DNA from: CAWJNF01 sp963844235 | GTDB taxonomy: Bacteria; Actinomycetota; Thermoleophilia; Gaiellales; Gaiellaceae | DNA: 64,000 bases | Assembly: GCA_963844235.1 (NCBI GenBank) | Contig: CAWJNF010000001.1 | Span: 186,001-250,000 of the forward strand | Direction of reading: 5' to 3' | Part shown: one piece after another, positions 41,181 through 49,836 of the stretch | Numbering within the stretch: the stretch's first letter is position 1 | How the letters are laid out: each line of letters opens with the position of its first letter | Translations under genes and position numbers: made by a program | Notes under the pieces: model-generated | Database searches by the model: none | Seen by the model: the letters and a program-made list of their open reading frames with translations, nothing else | Told to the model about the DNA's origin: nothing

Positions 41181-42506
41181 ATGCGGAAGAAAGTCATCGC
41201 CGGAATCGCGGCTGCGCTCGCCCTCGCCCTCGGGGGCGCGGCCCTCGCGTACGTCATCATCCGCGATACGCCGGAAGGCCAGCTCGACACGGAGCTGGCG
41301 GGGGTCACCCTCGTCACGATCGCGCCGGCTGAGCCCGCGCCGGCTCTCCCACCGCCGCCGCCGGCCGATTCGGCACCGTTGCCGCCACCGTCGGTGGAGC
41401 CACCGGCGACCGAGACGACACCGGCGACCACCGTCCCCGAGGAGCCCGCCGAGGGCCCGTGCTGGACGGAGTTCGGCGGGAGCCCTCAGCGAACGCTCGC
41501 GCGCACCGACATCCGGCTGGGCACGCCCAAGAGGCGCCCGCTCTGGGTCAAGGCGATGGGCAGCTACATGGAGTATCCGCCGACCTTCTGCGACGGCATC
41601 CTCTACGTGAACACGTTCGGTGGGCGCACCGCCGCGATCGAAGCCGACACGGGCACCACCCTGTGGTCGTGGCAGTCCGGCCTGAAGGCCTCGAGCCCCG
41701 CGCTCGCAGGGGACTTCGTCCTCGTCAGCTCGCACGACGGCGCCGTGACCGCTCTCGGGAGGCGGAGCGGACGCCCGGTGTGGCGGCTCGAGACGAGCGC
41801 GAAGGTCGAGTCGTCGCCGGTCGCGATCGACGGCACGGTGTACTTCGGCGCGACCGACGGGCGCCTGTTCGCCGTCGACGTCGAGACCGGTCGCGTGCGC
41901 TGGGCCTACAACACGGGTGGGCGCATCAACTCGAGCCCGTCGATCTGGGGAGACCGGATCTGCATCACCACCTACGCCGGCTCCATCTTCTGCCTCCGGC
42001 GCAGTGACGGCACGAAGCTCTGGAGCACGTACGTGAGTCGCAACAGCTTCCAGTACGAGAGCTTCTACGCTAGCGCGTCGACCGACGGTCGACGCCTGTA
42101 CACCGTGGCGCGCACCGGCAAGGTCGTGGCGCTCGACGCCACCGACGGCCGCATCGTGTGGACGCAGAACACCGGTGCCCTCACCTACTCGACGCCGGCG
42201 ATCGCCGACGGCCGCGTCTTCGTCGGCGGCTTCGACGGCTCGCTGCACGCGTACGACGCGGACACGGGCGCCCTCCTGTGGGAGCGCTATGTCGGCGGCC
42301 GGCTCCTCGGCCCTGCTCTGGTCGTCGGCGACCTCGTCTTCTTCTCGACGCTCGAGACGGAGACCTATGCCGCCCGAGTCTCGAACGGCGAGGTCGTATG
42401 GCACATCGGGCTCGGCAAGTATGCACCGGGCATCGCGACGGCCGAGCGCTACTACATGTCCCTGAACGGCCTCCTGATCGCATTCGAGGGCACCGGAAGG
42501 CCGTAG
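41181..42506 (+). CDS. PQQ-like beta-propeller repeat protein, membrane-anchored
   Basis: A 441-residue protein. An N-terminal helix (VIAGIAAALALALGGAALAYVI) is followed by a proline-rich stretch of about 60 residues and an eight-blade PQQ/BamB-like propeller with repeats such as LYVNTFGGRTAAIEADTGT, VYFGATDGRLFAVDVETG and VFVGGFDGSLHAYDADTG. The exposed propeller probably acts as a scaffold; the PQQ residues needed for dehydrogenase activity are not evident. GGAGG precedes ATG 41181. Confidence 0.8.
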   Translation: MRKKVIAGIAAALALALGGAALAYVIIRDTPEGQLDTELAGVTLVTIAPAEPAPALPPPPPADSAPLPPPSVEPPATETTPATTVPEEPAEGPCWTEFGGSPQRTLARTDIRLGTPKRRPLWVKAMGSYMEYPPTFCDGILYVNTFGGRTAAIEADTGTTLWSWQSGLKASSPALAGDFVLVSSHDGAVTALGRRSGRPVWRLETSAKVESSPVAIDGTVYFGATDGRLFAVDVETGRVRWAYNTGGRINSSPSIWGDRICITTYAGSIFCLRRSDGTKLWSTYVSRNSFQYESFYASASTDGRRLYTVARTGKVVALDATDGRIVWTQNTGALTYSTPAIADGRVFVGGFDGSLHAYDADTGALLWERYVGGRLLGPALVVGDLVFFSTLETETYAARVSNGEVVWHIGLGKYAPGIATAERYYMSLNGLLIAFEGTGRP

Positions 42507-42521
42507 CCGCCTCGGCTCCGT

Positions 42522-43481
42522 CTAGATGACGTACGGATGGCGCCGGCGCCACAGCGGCGAGCGGTAGACGGCGCGGCTCAGGCCTCTCCGGGCCGCCACC
42601 TTGGTGCGATACCACCCCAGCATCAGTCTCGCTCGGAGGCCGGGAGGGCCAGGGGCGCGGGTCGTGAGCTCGTAGCCGAGCTCGGCGAGCAGGTCGCCGG
42701 CGACTCGCTCGAAGCTCTCGAGGTCCGGCCGTGCCATCTCGTCGCGCCAGTCGCGTAGCCCCGGCGTCGGTGCCTTTCCGAGGCTCGTCTGGTGCGGCTT
42801 CGAGGTCACGTCCACGCTCGCCCGGTAGTCGAGCATCGACACGTCGTAGGGCAGCTCGGCGAAGGCACAGATCTCCCGGAGGTCGCCCTCGGTGTCGGCG
42901 ACGAGCGACTCGTAGCGCACCTCGAGGTAGCGGGCGGCTCCGACCCGACGACCCAGCGCCCGAGCCGCACGAACCTCCGTCCGCCACTGGCAGGCGAAGT
43001 CGCCGGCGTCGCGCGGATGCGCCCAGGACTCGGTCATGATCCCCGGCGGTACGGCGAGGAAGGAGAGGCAGGCGTCACGGCCGTCGCGGACGAGGTGAAC
43101 GAAGCGCGCGTCCGGGAAGAGCCCGTCGAGGAGCGCGAGCTGCTGCATGTAGAGCGGCGTCTTGTCGCCCCAGCGGCGCTTTCCGTGCATGTCCGCGTAT
43201 GTCTCGAAGATCGAGGCGATCGCCTCACCGGCCTCCGCACCGGTCTCGAGTCGTGCCCGGACGGCCTCGGGCGCGACGCCCCATTCCGCGAGCGTCGGCA
43301 GACGGCGGAGGTCGTCGAGAAACCGTTCCGGGTCGATTCGGCCCCGGTGGCGCTCGGCGATCTGCGGCACGAAGTACGACTCGTCCGGGATGGCCAGCTC
43401 CGGGTTGCGGTCGAGCATGACGCGCAAGAGCGTCGTTCCCGAGCGGCGCACACCGAGGACGATGACGGGCGGCCCGGGCAC
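42522..43481 (-). CDS. sulfotransferase family protein
   Basis: A 319-residue PAPS-dependent sulfotransferase. The PAPS 5'-phosphate loop is VLGVRRSGTTLLRVML and the 3'-phosphate segment FVHLVRDGRDACLSF; GDKTPLYMQQL is also typical. The GTG at 43481 is set by a TATGCT hexamer six bases upstream; the longer open frame to 43646 is arginine-rich noise. PAPS would come from sat-cysC. It may sulfate a lipid or glycan. Confidence 0.8.
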   Translation of the reverse strand: MPGPPVIVLGVRRSGTTLLRVMLDRNPELAIPDESYFVPQIAERHRGRIDPERFLDDLRRLPTLAEWGVAPEAVRARLETGAEAGEAIASIFETYADMHGKRRWGDKTPLYMQQLALLDGLFPDARFVHLVRDGRDACLSFLAVPPGIMTESWAHPRDAGDFACQWRTEVRAARALGRRVGAARYLEVRYESLVADTEGDLREICAFAELPYDVSMLDYRASVDVTSKPHQTSLGKAPTPGLRDWRDEMARPDLESFERVAGDLLAELGYELTTRAPGPPGLRARLMLGWYRTKVAARRGLSRAVYRSPLWRRRHPYVI

Positions 43482-43487
43482 GCGGCG

Positions 43488-43497
43488 AGCATAGACT
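43488..43497. promoter_or_regulatory. overlapping divergent -10 hexamers
   Basis: AGCATAGACT holds TATGCT on the minus strand (43488-43493, for GTG 43481) and TAGACT on the plus strand (43492-43497, for GTG 43505). Two bases are shared, so only one polymerase could occupy the site at a time. Confidence 0.5.
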
Positions 43498-43504
43498 TGG
43501 GCGC

Positions 43505-44140
43505 GTGATCGAGGCCTGGCGTCGCGTTCTCGTGCTTGCGCCGCACACCGACGACGGCGAGTTCGGTTGCGGCGGGACGATGGCGCGACTCGTCGAGCGT
43601 GGCGTCGACGTGCACTACGTGGCCTTCTCGATCGCCACGAAGTCACTGCCCGAGGGGTTTCCGCCGGACACGCTCGCCCGCGAGGTCCGTGAAGCGACAG
43701 CCGAGCTCGACATCCCCGCCGAGCGTCTTGTCGTGCACGACTTCGACGTCCGAGCGTTCCCCGAGCATCGCCAGGAGATCCTCGAGCTCCTCATCGCACT
43801 GTGGGAGGAGTGGCGGCCGGACGCCGTGTTGCAGCCGAGCCTCTCGGACGTCCACCAGGACCACCAGGTCATCGCCGCCGAGGGCATCCGTGCGTTCAAA
43901 CGCACCACCGTTCTCGGCTATGAGATCCCGTGGAACACGCTCAGCTTCACGTACCAGGCCTACGTGGCGCTCGAACGCGGCCACGTCGAGCGCAAGGTGT
44001 CCGCGCTTGCCCGCTACGCGTCTCAGCAGCACCGCAACTACGCGAACGCGGACTACATCTGGAACCTGGCGCGAACGCGTGGAATCAGCGTCGGCCGCGA
44101 GTACGCGGAGGCCTTCGAGGTCTACCGGGTGGTGGAGTAG
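43505..44140 (+). CDS. PIG-L / LmbE family deacetylase
   Basis: A 211-residue zinc-dependent N-acetyl hydrolase. The PHTDDGEFGCGG motif supplies zinc ligands and the catalytic aspartate, and SDVHQDHQV the third ligand. Relatives deacetylate GlcNAc in GPI, mycothiol or other glycan pathways. It is 211 residues, short for MshB (about 290), and could act on a surface glycan precursor. Confidence 0.8.
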   Translation: MIEAWRRVLVLAPHTDDGEFGCGGTMARLVERGVDVHYVAFSIATKSLPEGFPPDTLAREVREATAELDIPAERLVVHDFDVRAFPEHRQEILELLIALWEEWRPDAVLQPSLSDVHQDHQVIAAEGIRAFKRTTVLGYEIPWNTLSFTYQAYVALERGHVERKVSALARYASQQHRNYANADYIWNLARTRGISVGREYAEAFEVYRVVE

Positions 44141-44147
44141 GCGTCGC

Positions 44148-44153
44148 TATCGT
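44148..44153 (+). promoter_or_regulatory. -10 hexamer TATCGT, leaderless start
   Basis: Six bases lead to GTG 44160 of the Fur-family gene. Confidence 0.45.
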
Positions 44154-44159
44154 GGTGCC

Positions 44160-44600
44160 GTGGGCATCGCGCAGGCAGCCTGGCGGGAGCACGCGCTCGA
44201 GACGCTGCGGGTCGGCGGACATCGTTCGGGCGGCGCGCGAACGGCCGTCATCGATCTGCTCGCGCGGCAGGACTGCTGCCTCACCGCGCAGGAGATCTTC
44301 GACGCGATTCGAACCGACGGCCGCTCGGTCGGGATCGCCAGCGTCTACCGGGCGCTCGAGCTGCTCACCGGCGCAAAGCTCGTGCAGCGGCTCGAGATGG
44401 GCGAGGGCATCGCACGCTACGAGCCGGTTCACGCCGGCGGCGAGCATCACCACCACCTCGTCTGCGACCAGTGCGGCCGGGTTCAGGCGTTCGAGGACGA
44501 CGGGCTCGAGGCGGCGCTCGAGCAACTCGGGGAGCGGCTTCGTTTCGAGGTCAGTGGCCACGACGTCGTCCTGCGCGGCGTTTGCTCCGCGTGCCGCTAG
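44160..44600 (+). CDS. Fur family metal regulator (Zur-like)
   Basis: A 146-residue Fur/Zur-type repressor. The winged helix (RTAVIDLLARQDCCLTAQEIFDAIR, GIASVYRALELL) is followed by the HHHHLVCDQCGRVQAFED regulatory segment, and the final CSAC supplies the second pair of the structural zinc site (CxxC...CxxC). The znuACB importer 1.8 kb away carries a Fur-type box, so zinc sensing is the likely role; iron cannot be excluded. Confidence 0.8.
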   Translation: MGIAQAAWREHALETLRVGGHRSGGARTAVIDLLARQDCCLTAQEIFDAIRTDGRSVGIASVYRALELLTGAKLVQRLEMGEGIARYEPVHAGGEHHHHLVCDQCGRVQAFEDDGLEAALEQLGERLRFEVSGHDVVLRGVCSACR

Positions 44601-44708
44601 TGCGGCCTCTCAGAACGGTTGACCGGTAACTCCTGCTCGACGCCTTGCCGGTCCGCGAAAGCCCCTACAACTGTGGCGGTTTCAGGTGCAACGTCGCGAG
44701 AGACCGCG

Positions 44709-46250
44709 CTAGCTGCCGCCGTACTGCTCTTCCCAGCGCTTCAGCGCGCTCTGCCAACGGAACCACGGCCAGTACCACGACGGCAGGCGGCGCGGCGCTG
44801 AGGCCGGCCGCTGTCCCCGCTCCGCCTTCGGCGTGAGCTGCCAGCGGCGCAGCGCCCAGGCCCAGGCCGGAATACGGCGCGGTACGCCGCCGGGCCGGGG
44901 TGGGCGCGGGGGCGGGGGCGGCTCGACCGTACCGGGATCCTCGCCGAGCGGGAGCCGCCCGGTCGCCGGGCGCACGTCGGCGCCGGCCTCGATCGCATAG
45001 CGGTATACGTCGCGCGGGATACCGTCCGCGGCCCAGGTCCAGTCGATCGTGCTGCCGTTGCCGGCTCTGCTTGCCACCGACCCCCCGGTCTCGTTCGTGA
45101 CGGTCACCGTCCAGGAACGAGGCTCCGACAGGCGGGCCTGGAAGCTCACGTTCTGTGCCGCGTCGACCGTGACCGTGGGCTCGTAGAGCTTGGGCAGCCC
45201 GAGGACCGCCGCCTCCCCCGCCATGCCGTCGAGCTCCGCGTAGAGATTCTCGCCCGGGCACGCCGTCGAGTTGACGTCGCGATGCCCGGACACCGCCCGC
45301 AGGAGACGAGGCGTGCCGGAAGAGACATACGTCGGCTGCCCAAGGGCATCGACGTGGCCGACGTCCAGCCTCCAGGCGAGGAGCGCGACGAGGGCAGCGC
45401 GCGCCTCGGCCGTCAGCGTCGTCCGCTCGAGGTTCCCGAGCAGCGCAATCCCGCACGAGCCGGCGTTGAAGCCGCCCGCGTGCGCTCCCACGACGTTTCG
45501 CTCGACACCGCCGACCCGCCCTTCGAACGCCTGTCCGAACGGGTCGACGACGAGGTTGTAGCCGATGTCGTTCCAGCCGTTCGACTCGACGTGGTAGAGC
45601 TGGATCGCACGGATGAGCGCCGCCGAGTCGTCGGGTGTGGCCGGGGCCTTTCCGGCCGTGTGGTGGACGATCGCAAGGAGAAGCCGGTCGGCGTAGTACG
45701 GATCGGCCCGAACGATCGTCTCGTCTGCACCCCAGTCTGCGCGGGACTTGACGAACGGGAGGGCCACGGTCGCCAACCGTCTTGACTGCACTGTCGGGCT
45801 CCAGACAAAGTGCGCACGCACGCGCCGCACGTTGCCGGCGAGCCTGTACTGGACCGCATCGGAGGGAACGCCGACCCATGCCGGCGAGCCGAGCGCCCAA
45901 CCGCTCGGGCTGCGCTCGCCGGGGGCGTCAGCCTGCTCGTGCTCGACGGCTCTATTCCAGTCGCCCCAGGCGCCCGCGGCCGACCGCGTGCGGTACTCGA
46001 CGAGGCCGGGCCCCTGCCAGTGCAGGCCGAGGAGGTGGAACGGCGGCGCCTCGCGGGCCTCGAGCAGGCGCCAGTCGGCAGAGAGGTGCCGTGAGTGTCC
46101 GAGCGGCTCGTCGCGGGTAGCAACGGACGGAGCGAGCGCAGCCGCCGTCACCGGCCCGGCCAGGCGGTGCACGCCGAACAGCCCGAGCGCGGCCGCTGCC
46201 GTTCGCCGGAGGAGCTCCGAACGCGTCTGTCTGTTCGCCGAGTCGACCAC
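44709..46250 (-). CDS. N-acetylmuramoyl-L-alanine amidase, PGRP type
   Basis: A 513-residue secreted protein. A twin-arginine-like leader (SELLRRTAAAALGLFG) is followed by a region of about 150 residues. The peptidoglycan recognition/amidase_2 domain spans about residues 160-340, with zinc ligands in LLAIVHHTAG and SGHRDVNSTACPG and the landmarks GWNDIGYNLVVDPFGQAFEGR and GAHAGGFNAGSCGIALLGN. A C-terminal domain ends in a proline-rich and basic tail. GTG 46250 is chosen because it begins the leader; TTG 46307 would add 19 residues. It cleaves cell-wall cross-links outside the cell. Confidence 0.8.
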   Translation of the reverse strand: MVDSANRQTRSELLRRTAAAALGLFGVHRLAGPVTAAALAPSVATRDEPLGHSRHLSADWRLLEAREAPPFHLLGLHWQGPGLVEYRTRSAAGAWGDWNRAVEHEQADAPGERSPSGWALGSPAWVGVPSDAVQYRLAGNVRRVRAHFVWSPTVQSRRLATVALPFVKSRADWGADETIVRADPYYADRLLLAIVHHTAGKAPATPDDSAALIRAIQLYHVESNGWNDIGYNLVVDPFGQAFEGRVGGVERNVVGAHAGGFNAGSCGIALLGNLERTTLTAEARAALVALLAWRLDVGHVDALGQPTYVSSGTPRLLRAVSGHRDVNSTACPGENLYAELDGMAGEAAVLGLPKLYEPTVTVDAAQNVSFQARLSEPRSWTVTVTNETGGSVASRAGNGSTIDWTWAADGIPRDVYRYAIEAGADVRPATGRLPLGEDPGTVEPPPPPRPPRPGGVPRRIPAWAWALRRWQLTPKAERGQRPASAPRRLPSWYWPWFRWQSALKRWEEQYGGS

Positions 46251-46357
46251 CTGTCTCGTGGGTGGGGGATTCCTCCAGGGCGAGGTCCTCCACCCCAGAC
46301 CCTTCAAGGTGCCACAGCGAACCCCTGCAGAGGCGCACTCCTCACTCCCTCTTTACA

Positions 46358-46380
46358 TGAGAATGAGAATGGTTCCTATT
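46358..46380 (+). promoter_or_regulatory. candidate Zur/Fur box before znuA
   Basis: TGAGAATGAGAATGG followed by TTCCTATT is AT-rich and repeats the GAATG/ATTC half-sites of Fur-family boxes. It sits just upstream of the TAGGAT hexamer (46386) and is also upstream of the divergent amidase gene. Confidence 0.4.
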
Positions 46381-46385
46381 TCTGC

Positions 46386-46391
46386 TAGGAT
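46386..46391 (+). promoter_or_regulatory. -10 hexamer TAGGAT, leaderless start
   Basis: Eight bases lead to ATG 46400 of znuA. Confidence 0.5.
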
Positions 46392-46399
46392 CGGCCGGC

Positions 46400-47257
46400 A
46401 TGAGACGGAGGTGCCGGGCGGTCGCTGCGCTCCTCGGGTTCGTGTCGTTGATCGCCACCGGCGCGGGCTGTGGGGCCGGCGAGGAGCAGGCAGACGGGCG
46501 CCTCCAGGCCATCGCCGGCTCCTATCCGCTCGCATTCGCGGCGGAGGAGATCGGGGGCGATGCGGTCGAGGTCGAGAACCTGACGCCTCCGGGCGTCGAG
46601 CCTCACGATCTCGAGCTTTCGGCGCGCGACGTCGAGCGGATCCAGTCGGCGGATCTCGTCCTCTACCTCGGGAGTGGCTTCCAGCCGGCCATCGAAGACG
46701 CCGCTCTCCGTTCGGATTCACCCGTCGATCTCCTGGACAAGCTCGAGCTCCAGGACGGCGGCGATCCTCACGTCTGGCTCGACCCGGTCCGCTACGCGCA
46801 GATCGGGGAACGCCTCGGGCAGCTGCTAGGCGCCGAGGACGCCGCCGCCCGGTTCGGTGAGCGGCTGATGGAGCTGGACGGCGAGTTCCAGGCCGGGCTC
46901 GCCGACTGCGAGCGGCGGACGATCGTCACGAGCCACGAGGCGTTCGGCTACCTCGCCGAGCGCTACGGGCTCGACCAGGTCGGCGTCAGCGGAGCCGAGC
47001 CCGAGGCCGAGCCGGCGCCGAGGGAACTCGAGACGATCGTCGACGCTGTCCGCGAAAGCGGGGCCACCACGGTCTTCGTCGAGACGCTCGTCTCGCCCGA
47101 GCTCGCGGAGACGGTCGCGCGGGAGGCCGGCGCGGAGGTCGCGACGCTCGACCCGCTGGAAGGGCTGAGCGAGTCGGCGCTCGCGGCCGGCAGCGACTAC
47201 TTCTCGGTGATGCGCGAGAACCTGGCCGCCCTGCGGGAGGCGCTCGGATGCACGTAG
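46400..47257 (+). CDS. znuA: zinc ABC transporter substrate-binding lipoprotein
   Basis: A 285-residue cluster A-1 binding protein. The lipobox LIATGAGC anchors it to the membrane. Metal-site segments include GVEPHDLELSARDV (His near 65), DPHVWLDPVRY, TSHEAFGYLAERYGL and the late conserved ATLDPLEGLSE. There is no long His-rich loop; the PEAEPAP linker replaces it. It captures zinc (possibly manganese) for ZnuBC. It overlaps znuC by ten bases. Confidence 0.85.
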   Translation: MRRRCRAVAALLGFVSLIATGAGCGAGEEQADGRLQAIAGSYPLAFAAEEIGGDAVEVENLTPPGVEPHDLELSARDVERIQSADLVLYLGSGFQPAIEDAALRSDSPVDLLDKLELQDGGDPHVWLDPVRYAQIGERLGQLLGAEDAAARFGERLMELDGEFQAGLADCERRTIVTSHEAFGYLAERYGLDQVGVSGAEPEAEPAPRELETIVDAVRESGATTVFVETLVSPELAETVAREAGAEVATLDPLEGLSESALAAGSDYFSVMRENLAALREALGCT

Positions 47258-47994
47258 CGGGCTCGGAACCGAGCTCCCCGCCGGCGGTCGAGCTGCGCGG
47301 CATGGCGTTCGCCTACTCGAGGGGCCAGAACGTTTTGACCTCGGTCGACCTGCGTATCGGGCAGGGGGAGCTCGTCGCGATCGCCGGGCCGAACGGAGGC
47401 GGCAAGACGACGCTCGTCCGCGTGGCGCTGGGCCTGCTCGAGCCGACCGAGGGCGAGGCGTTCCTGTTCGGCGAGCCTGCCCGCACGTTCTCCGGGCGAG
47501 CCACGCTCGGCTACCTGGCGCAGCGCTCCCAGCTCGATACCGAAGCGCCGGCCACCGTCCGCGAGGTGGTCAGCGCGGGGCGGCTGGCGTCGTCCGGGCT
47601 CCTTGGGCCGCTCCGGCGTCGCGACCGGGCGATCGTCGACACGGCGATCGAGCGCGTCGGGCTGGCGGGGCTCGAGCGCCGCGTGCTCACGACACTCTCG
47701 GGCGGGCAGCAGCAGCGGGCGTTCATCGCCAAAGCGCTCGCGGCGGAACCGTCACTGCTCGTTCTCGACGAGCCGACGGCGGGCGTCGACGTGGACGCGC
47801 AGGAGGCGCTCGCGTCCCTGCTCGCGTCGCTTCACGGTGATCTGCGCGTGACGATCCTGTACGTCTCACATGAGTTCGGCGCCGTGGAGCGCTACGTCCA
47901 ACGACTTCTGCTCGTGCGCGGCGGCGTCGTCTTCGACGGGCCGCCGAGCGCGCTTCCCCAGCGCTGGCACGACCCGTCGCACGTCCATGTTTGA
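47248..47994 (+). CDS. znuC: zinc ABC transporter ATP-binding protein
   Basis: A 248-residue ABC ATPase: Walker A GPNGGGKTTLVR, Q-loop YLAQRSQLD, signature LSGGQQQRAFIAKAL, Walker B LLVLDEPTAGVD and the switch histidine YVSHEFG. It powers import through ZnuB. Its stop overlaps the ATG of znuB by eight bases. Confidence 0.9.
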   Translation: MHVAGSEPSSPPAVELRGMAFAYSRGQNVLTSVDLRIGQGELVAIAGPNGGGKTTLVRVALGLLEPTEGEAFLFGEPARTFSGRATLGYLAQRSQLDTEAPATVREVVSAGRLASSGLLGPLRRRDRAIVDTAIERVGLAGLERRVLTTLSGGQQQRAFIAKALAAEPSLLVLDEPTAGVDVDAQEALASLLASLHGDLRVTILYVSHEFGAVERYVQRLLLVRGGVVFDGPPSALPQRWHDPSHVHV

Positions 47995-48781
47995 CCTCGA
48001 GTTCATGCGGCTCGCATTCGCGGCAGGCGCCGTCGTCGGGTTCCTCGCGCCGGCGGTCGGCTTCTTCCTCGTCCAGCGCGGCATGAGCCTCATCGGCGAC
48101 GGTGTCGGCCACGTGGCCTTCGCGGGCGTCGCCGCCGGGTACCTCCTCGACGTGTCGCGAACGGGCCTCGCGCTGGCCGCGGCCGTCGGGGGTGCAGTCG
48201 GGGTGGAATGGCTCCGAGCACGGCACCGGGCTGCCGGGGACCAGGCGCTTGCCCTCGTCTTCTACGCCGGCATCGCCGGCGGCGTCGTGCTCGTCTCAGC
48301 GGCCGACGGCCTCAGTGTCGACCTCTTTGCATTCCTGTTCGGCTCGATCCTCACGGTGACCTGGTCGGATTTCTGGGTGATCCTCGCGCTGGGCGTCGGC
48401 GGCCTGACGGTGATCGGGCTTCTGTACCGGGCGCTCGCCGGGGTCGTGCTCGACGAGGAGGGTGCCCGGGTGGCCGGGGTTCCGGTCGCGCTGCTGAACA
48501 CAGTGGTGTCGGCGCTCGCCGGCGTCACGATCGCGGTGTCGATGCAGATCGTCGGCGTGCTCCTGATCGCGGCGCTGATGGCGCTCCCGGTCATCGCGGC
48601 AAGCAGAGTCGCCTGGAGCCTCGCCTCGACGCTGCTGCTCGCGATGGGCATCGGGCTGGCATCGGTGCTGGCGGGTCTGACGATCTCCTACCAGGCCGAT
48701 CTCGCGCCGGGTGGCGCCATCGTCCTCCTCGCCGCCGCGGCGTTCGTCGCCGCGACGGCCCTTCGGGCGCTACGGGCCTAG
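47987..48781 (+). CDS. znuB: zinc ABC transporter permease
   Basis: A 264-residue polytopic permease of the ABC-3 family (about eight helices). RGMSLIGDGVGHVAFAGVAAGYLL and LLIAALMALPVIAA are family motifs. It forms the channel with ZnuAC. It is convergent with the ATP-grasp gene; the stops overlap by three bases. Confidence 0.85.
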   Translation: MFDLEFMRLAFAAGAVVGFLAPAVGFFLVQRGMSLIGDGVGHVAFAGVAAGYLLDVSRTGLALAAAVGGAVGVEWLRARHRAAGDQALALVFYAGIAGGVVLVSAADGLSVDLFAFLFGSILTVTWSDFWVILALGVGGLTVIGLLYRALAGVVLDEEGARVAGVPVALLNTVVSALAGVTIAVSMQIVGVLLIAALMALPVIAASRVAWSLASTLLLAMGIGLASVLAGLTISYQADLAPGGAIVLLAAAAFVAATALRALRA

Positions 48782-49824
48782 CCGGGCGGGCCGTCGTCCC
48801 AGTCGAGCTGGTCAATGTAGCGCAGCGCCCGCCGGGTGGGCCTCAGGCGGCGGGCATGGGCCGTGAGCTCCTCGGCGTCGATCTCGCCCAGGGCAAGCTT
48901 GAGGCCCAGGTAGGGGATATTCAGGTCTTCCTGGTAGACGATCGTGGAGAGGTGCGGGTCCACGGCGATGACGGCGTCGCCGACGAGCGTGATGCTGAAG
49001 AAATAGTCGAGCTGGAGAGCCGCGGCCGTGAGACCCGCCACCAGCATGAGGCCTGGGTCGTCGATCGTCTGCAGGTAGGTTGCCTGCCGGGCATGCACGG
49101 GCTCGATGGTCTTGGGCTGGCCCAGCAGGGCGCGTCCGCTCTCGGCGATGCCGTCGATCGTTCGCTCGTCGCCCTCGGCGAGCTCCATGACGAGCAGTTC
49201 CTCGCCTCCGACCTCAGGTAGCAGCTCGGCCACCTCATCGAGCCGCAGCGCAAGGTGGTCCGGGTGCACGTACAGGAGCTGATGCAAGCGGTCGAGCTCC
49301 GGGTCGAGCACGCGGACATGACCCGGGCCTGAGGACGGGAGCGGCTTGAGGCACACCGGCCGGTGTGGATGCCCGAGCTCCGCCGCCGCGCGTGCAAGCT
49401 CACGGCCGCCGCGAACGCGTCGCCAGAGCGGCACGCGGATGCCGGCCTCGTCGAGGCGCGTGTAGCAGGCGGGTGTGTCGATCGTCGTCTCGATCGCAGC
49501 CGGGCTGGAGACGAGCACGGTGACGCCGGCCTCCGCGAACGCGGGCTTCGCCTTCGCAAGGCCGAGCAGCTCCCCGGACGACTGCGGCAGAACGGCGTCG
49601 ATCCGCTCACGGCGGCAGAGCTGGAGGAGGTTCTCGGCGAAGAACGGGCTGCTGCCCGGCGGCACCCGCTGGAACGTGTCGCAGAGTCGGCGGCCCACCG
49701 ACCGCTCGCTCGTGTCGCAGCCGGCGAGCCACAGCGTCCGCTCGCCGTTCTCTCGCAGCGCTCGCACGAGCGCGGCGGTCCCGGGCGCGCCACAGGCCGT
49801 CACGAGGACGCGTAGCGGGCGCAT
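48778..49824 (-). CDS. ATP-grasp carboxylate ligase, carbamoyl-phosphate-synthase-like
   Basis: A 348-residue ATP-grasp protein. The N-terminal Rossmann-like PLRVLVTACGAPGTAALVRAL is followed by a pre-ATP-grasp stretch, and the late acidic DLNIPYLGLKLALGEI resembles the metal-binding end of CPSase-type ligases. The reaction is unknown; such genes often sit in glycan loci. A TAGATT hexamer (49834-49839) lies nine bases upstream of ATG 49824. Confidence 0.65.
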   Translation of the reverse strand: MRPLRVLVTACGAPGTAALVRALRENGERTLWLAGCDTSERSVGRRLCDTFQRVPPGSSPFFAENLLQLCRRERIDAVLPQSSGELLGLAKAKPAFAEAGVTVLVSSPAAIETTIDTPACYTRLDEAGIRVPLWRRVRGGRELARAAAELGHPHRPVCLKPLPSSGPGHVRVLDPELDRLHQLLYVHPDHLALRLDEVAELLPEVGGEELLVMELAEGDERTIDGIAESGRALLGQPKTIEPVHARQATYLQTIDDPGLMLVAGLTAAALQLDYFFSITLVGDAVIAVDPHLSTIVYQEDLNIPYLGLKLALGEIDAEELTAHARRLRPTRRALRYIDQLDWDDGPPG

Positions 49825-49836
49825 CGTCGCTGGAAT

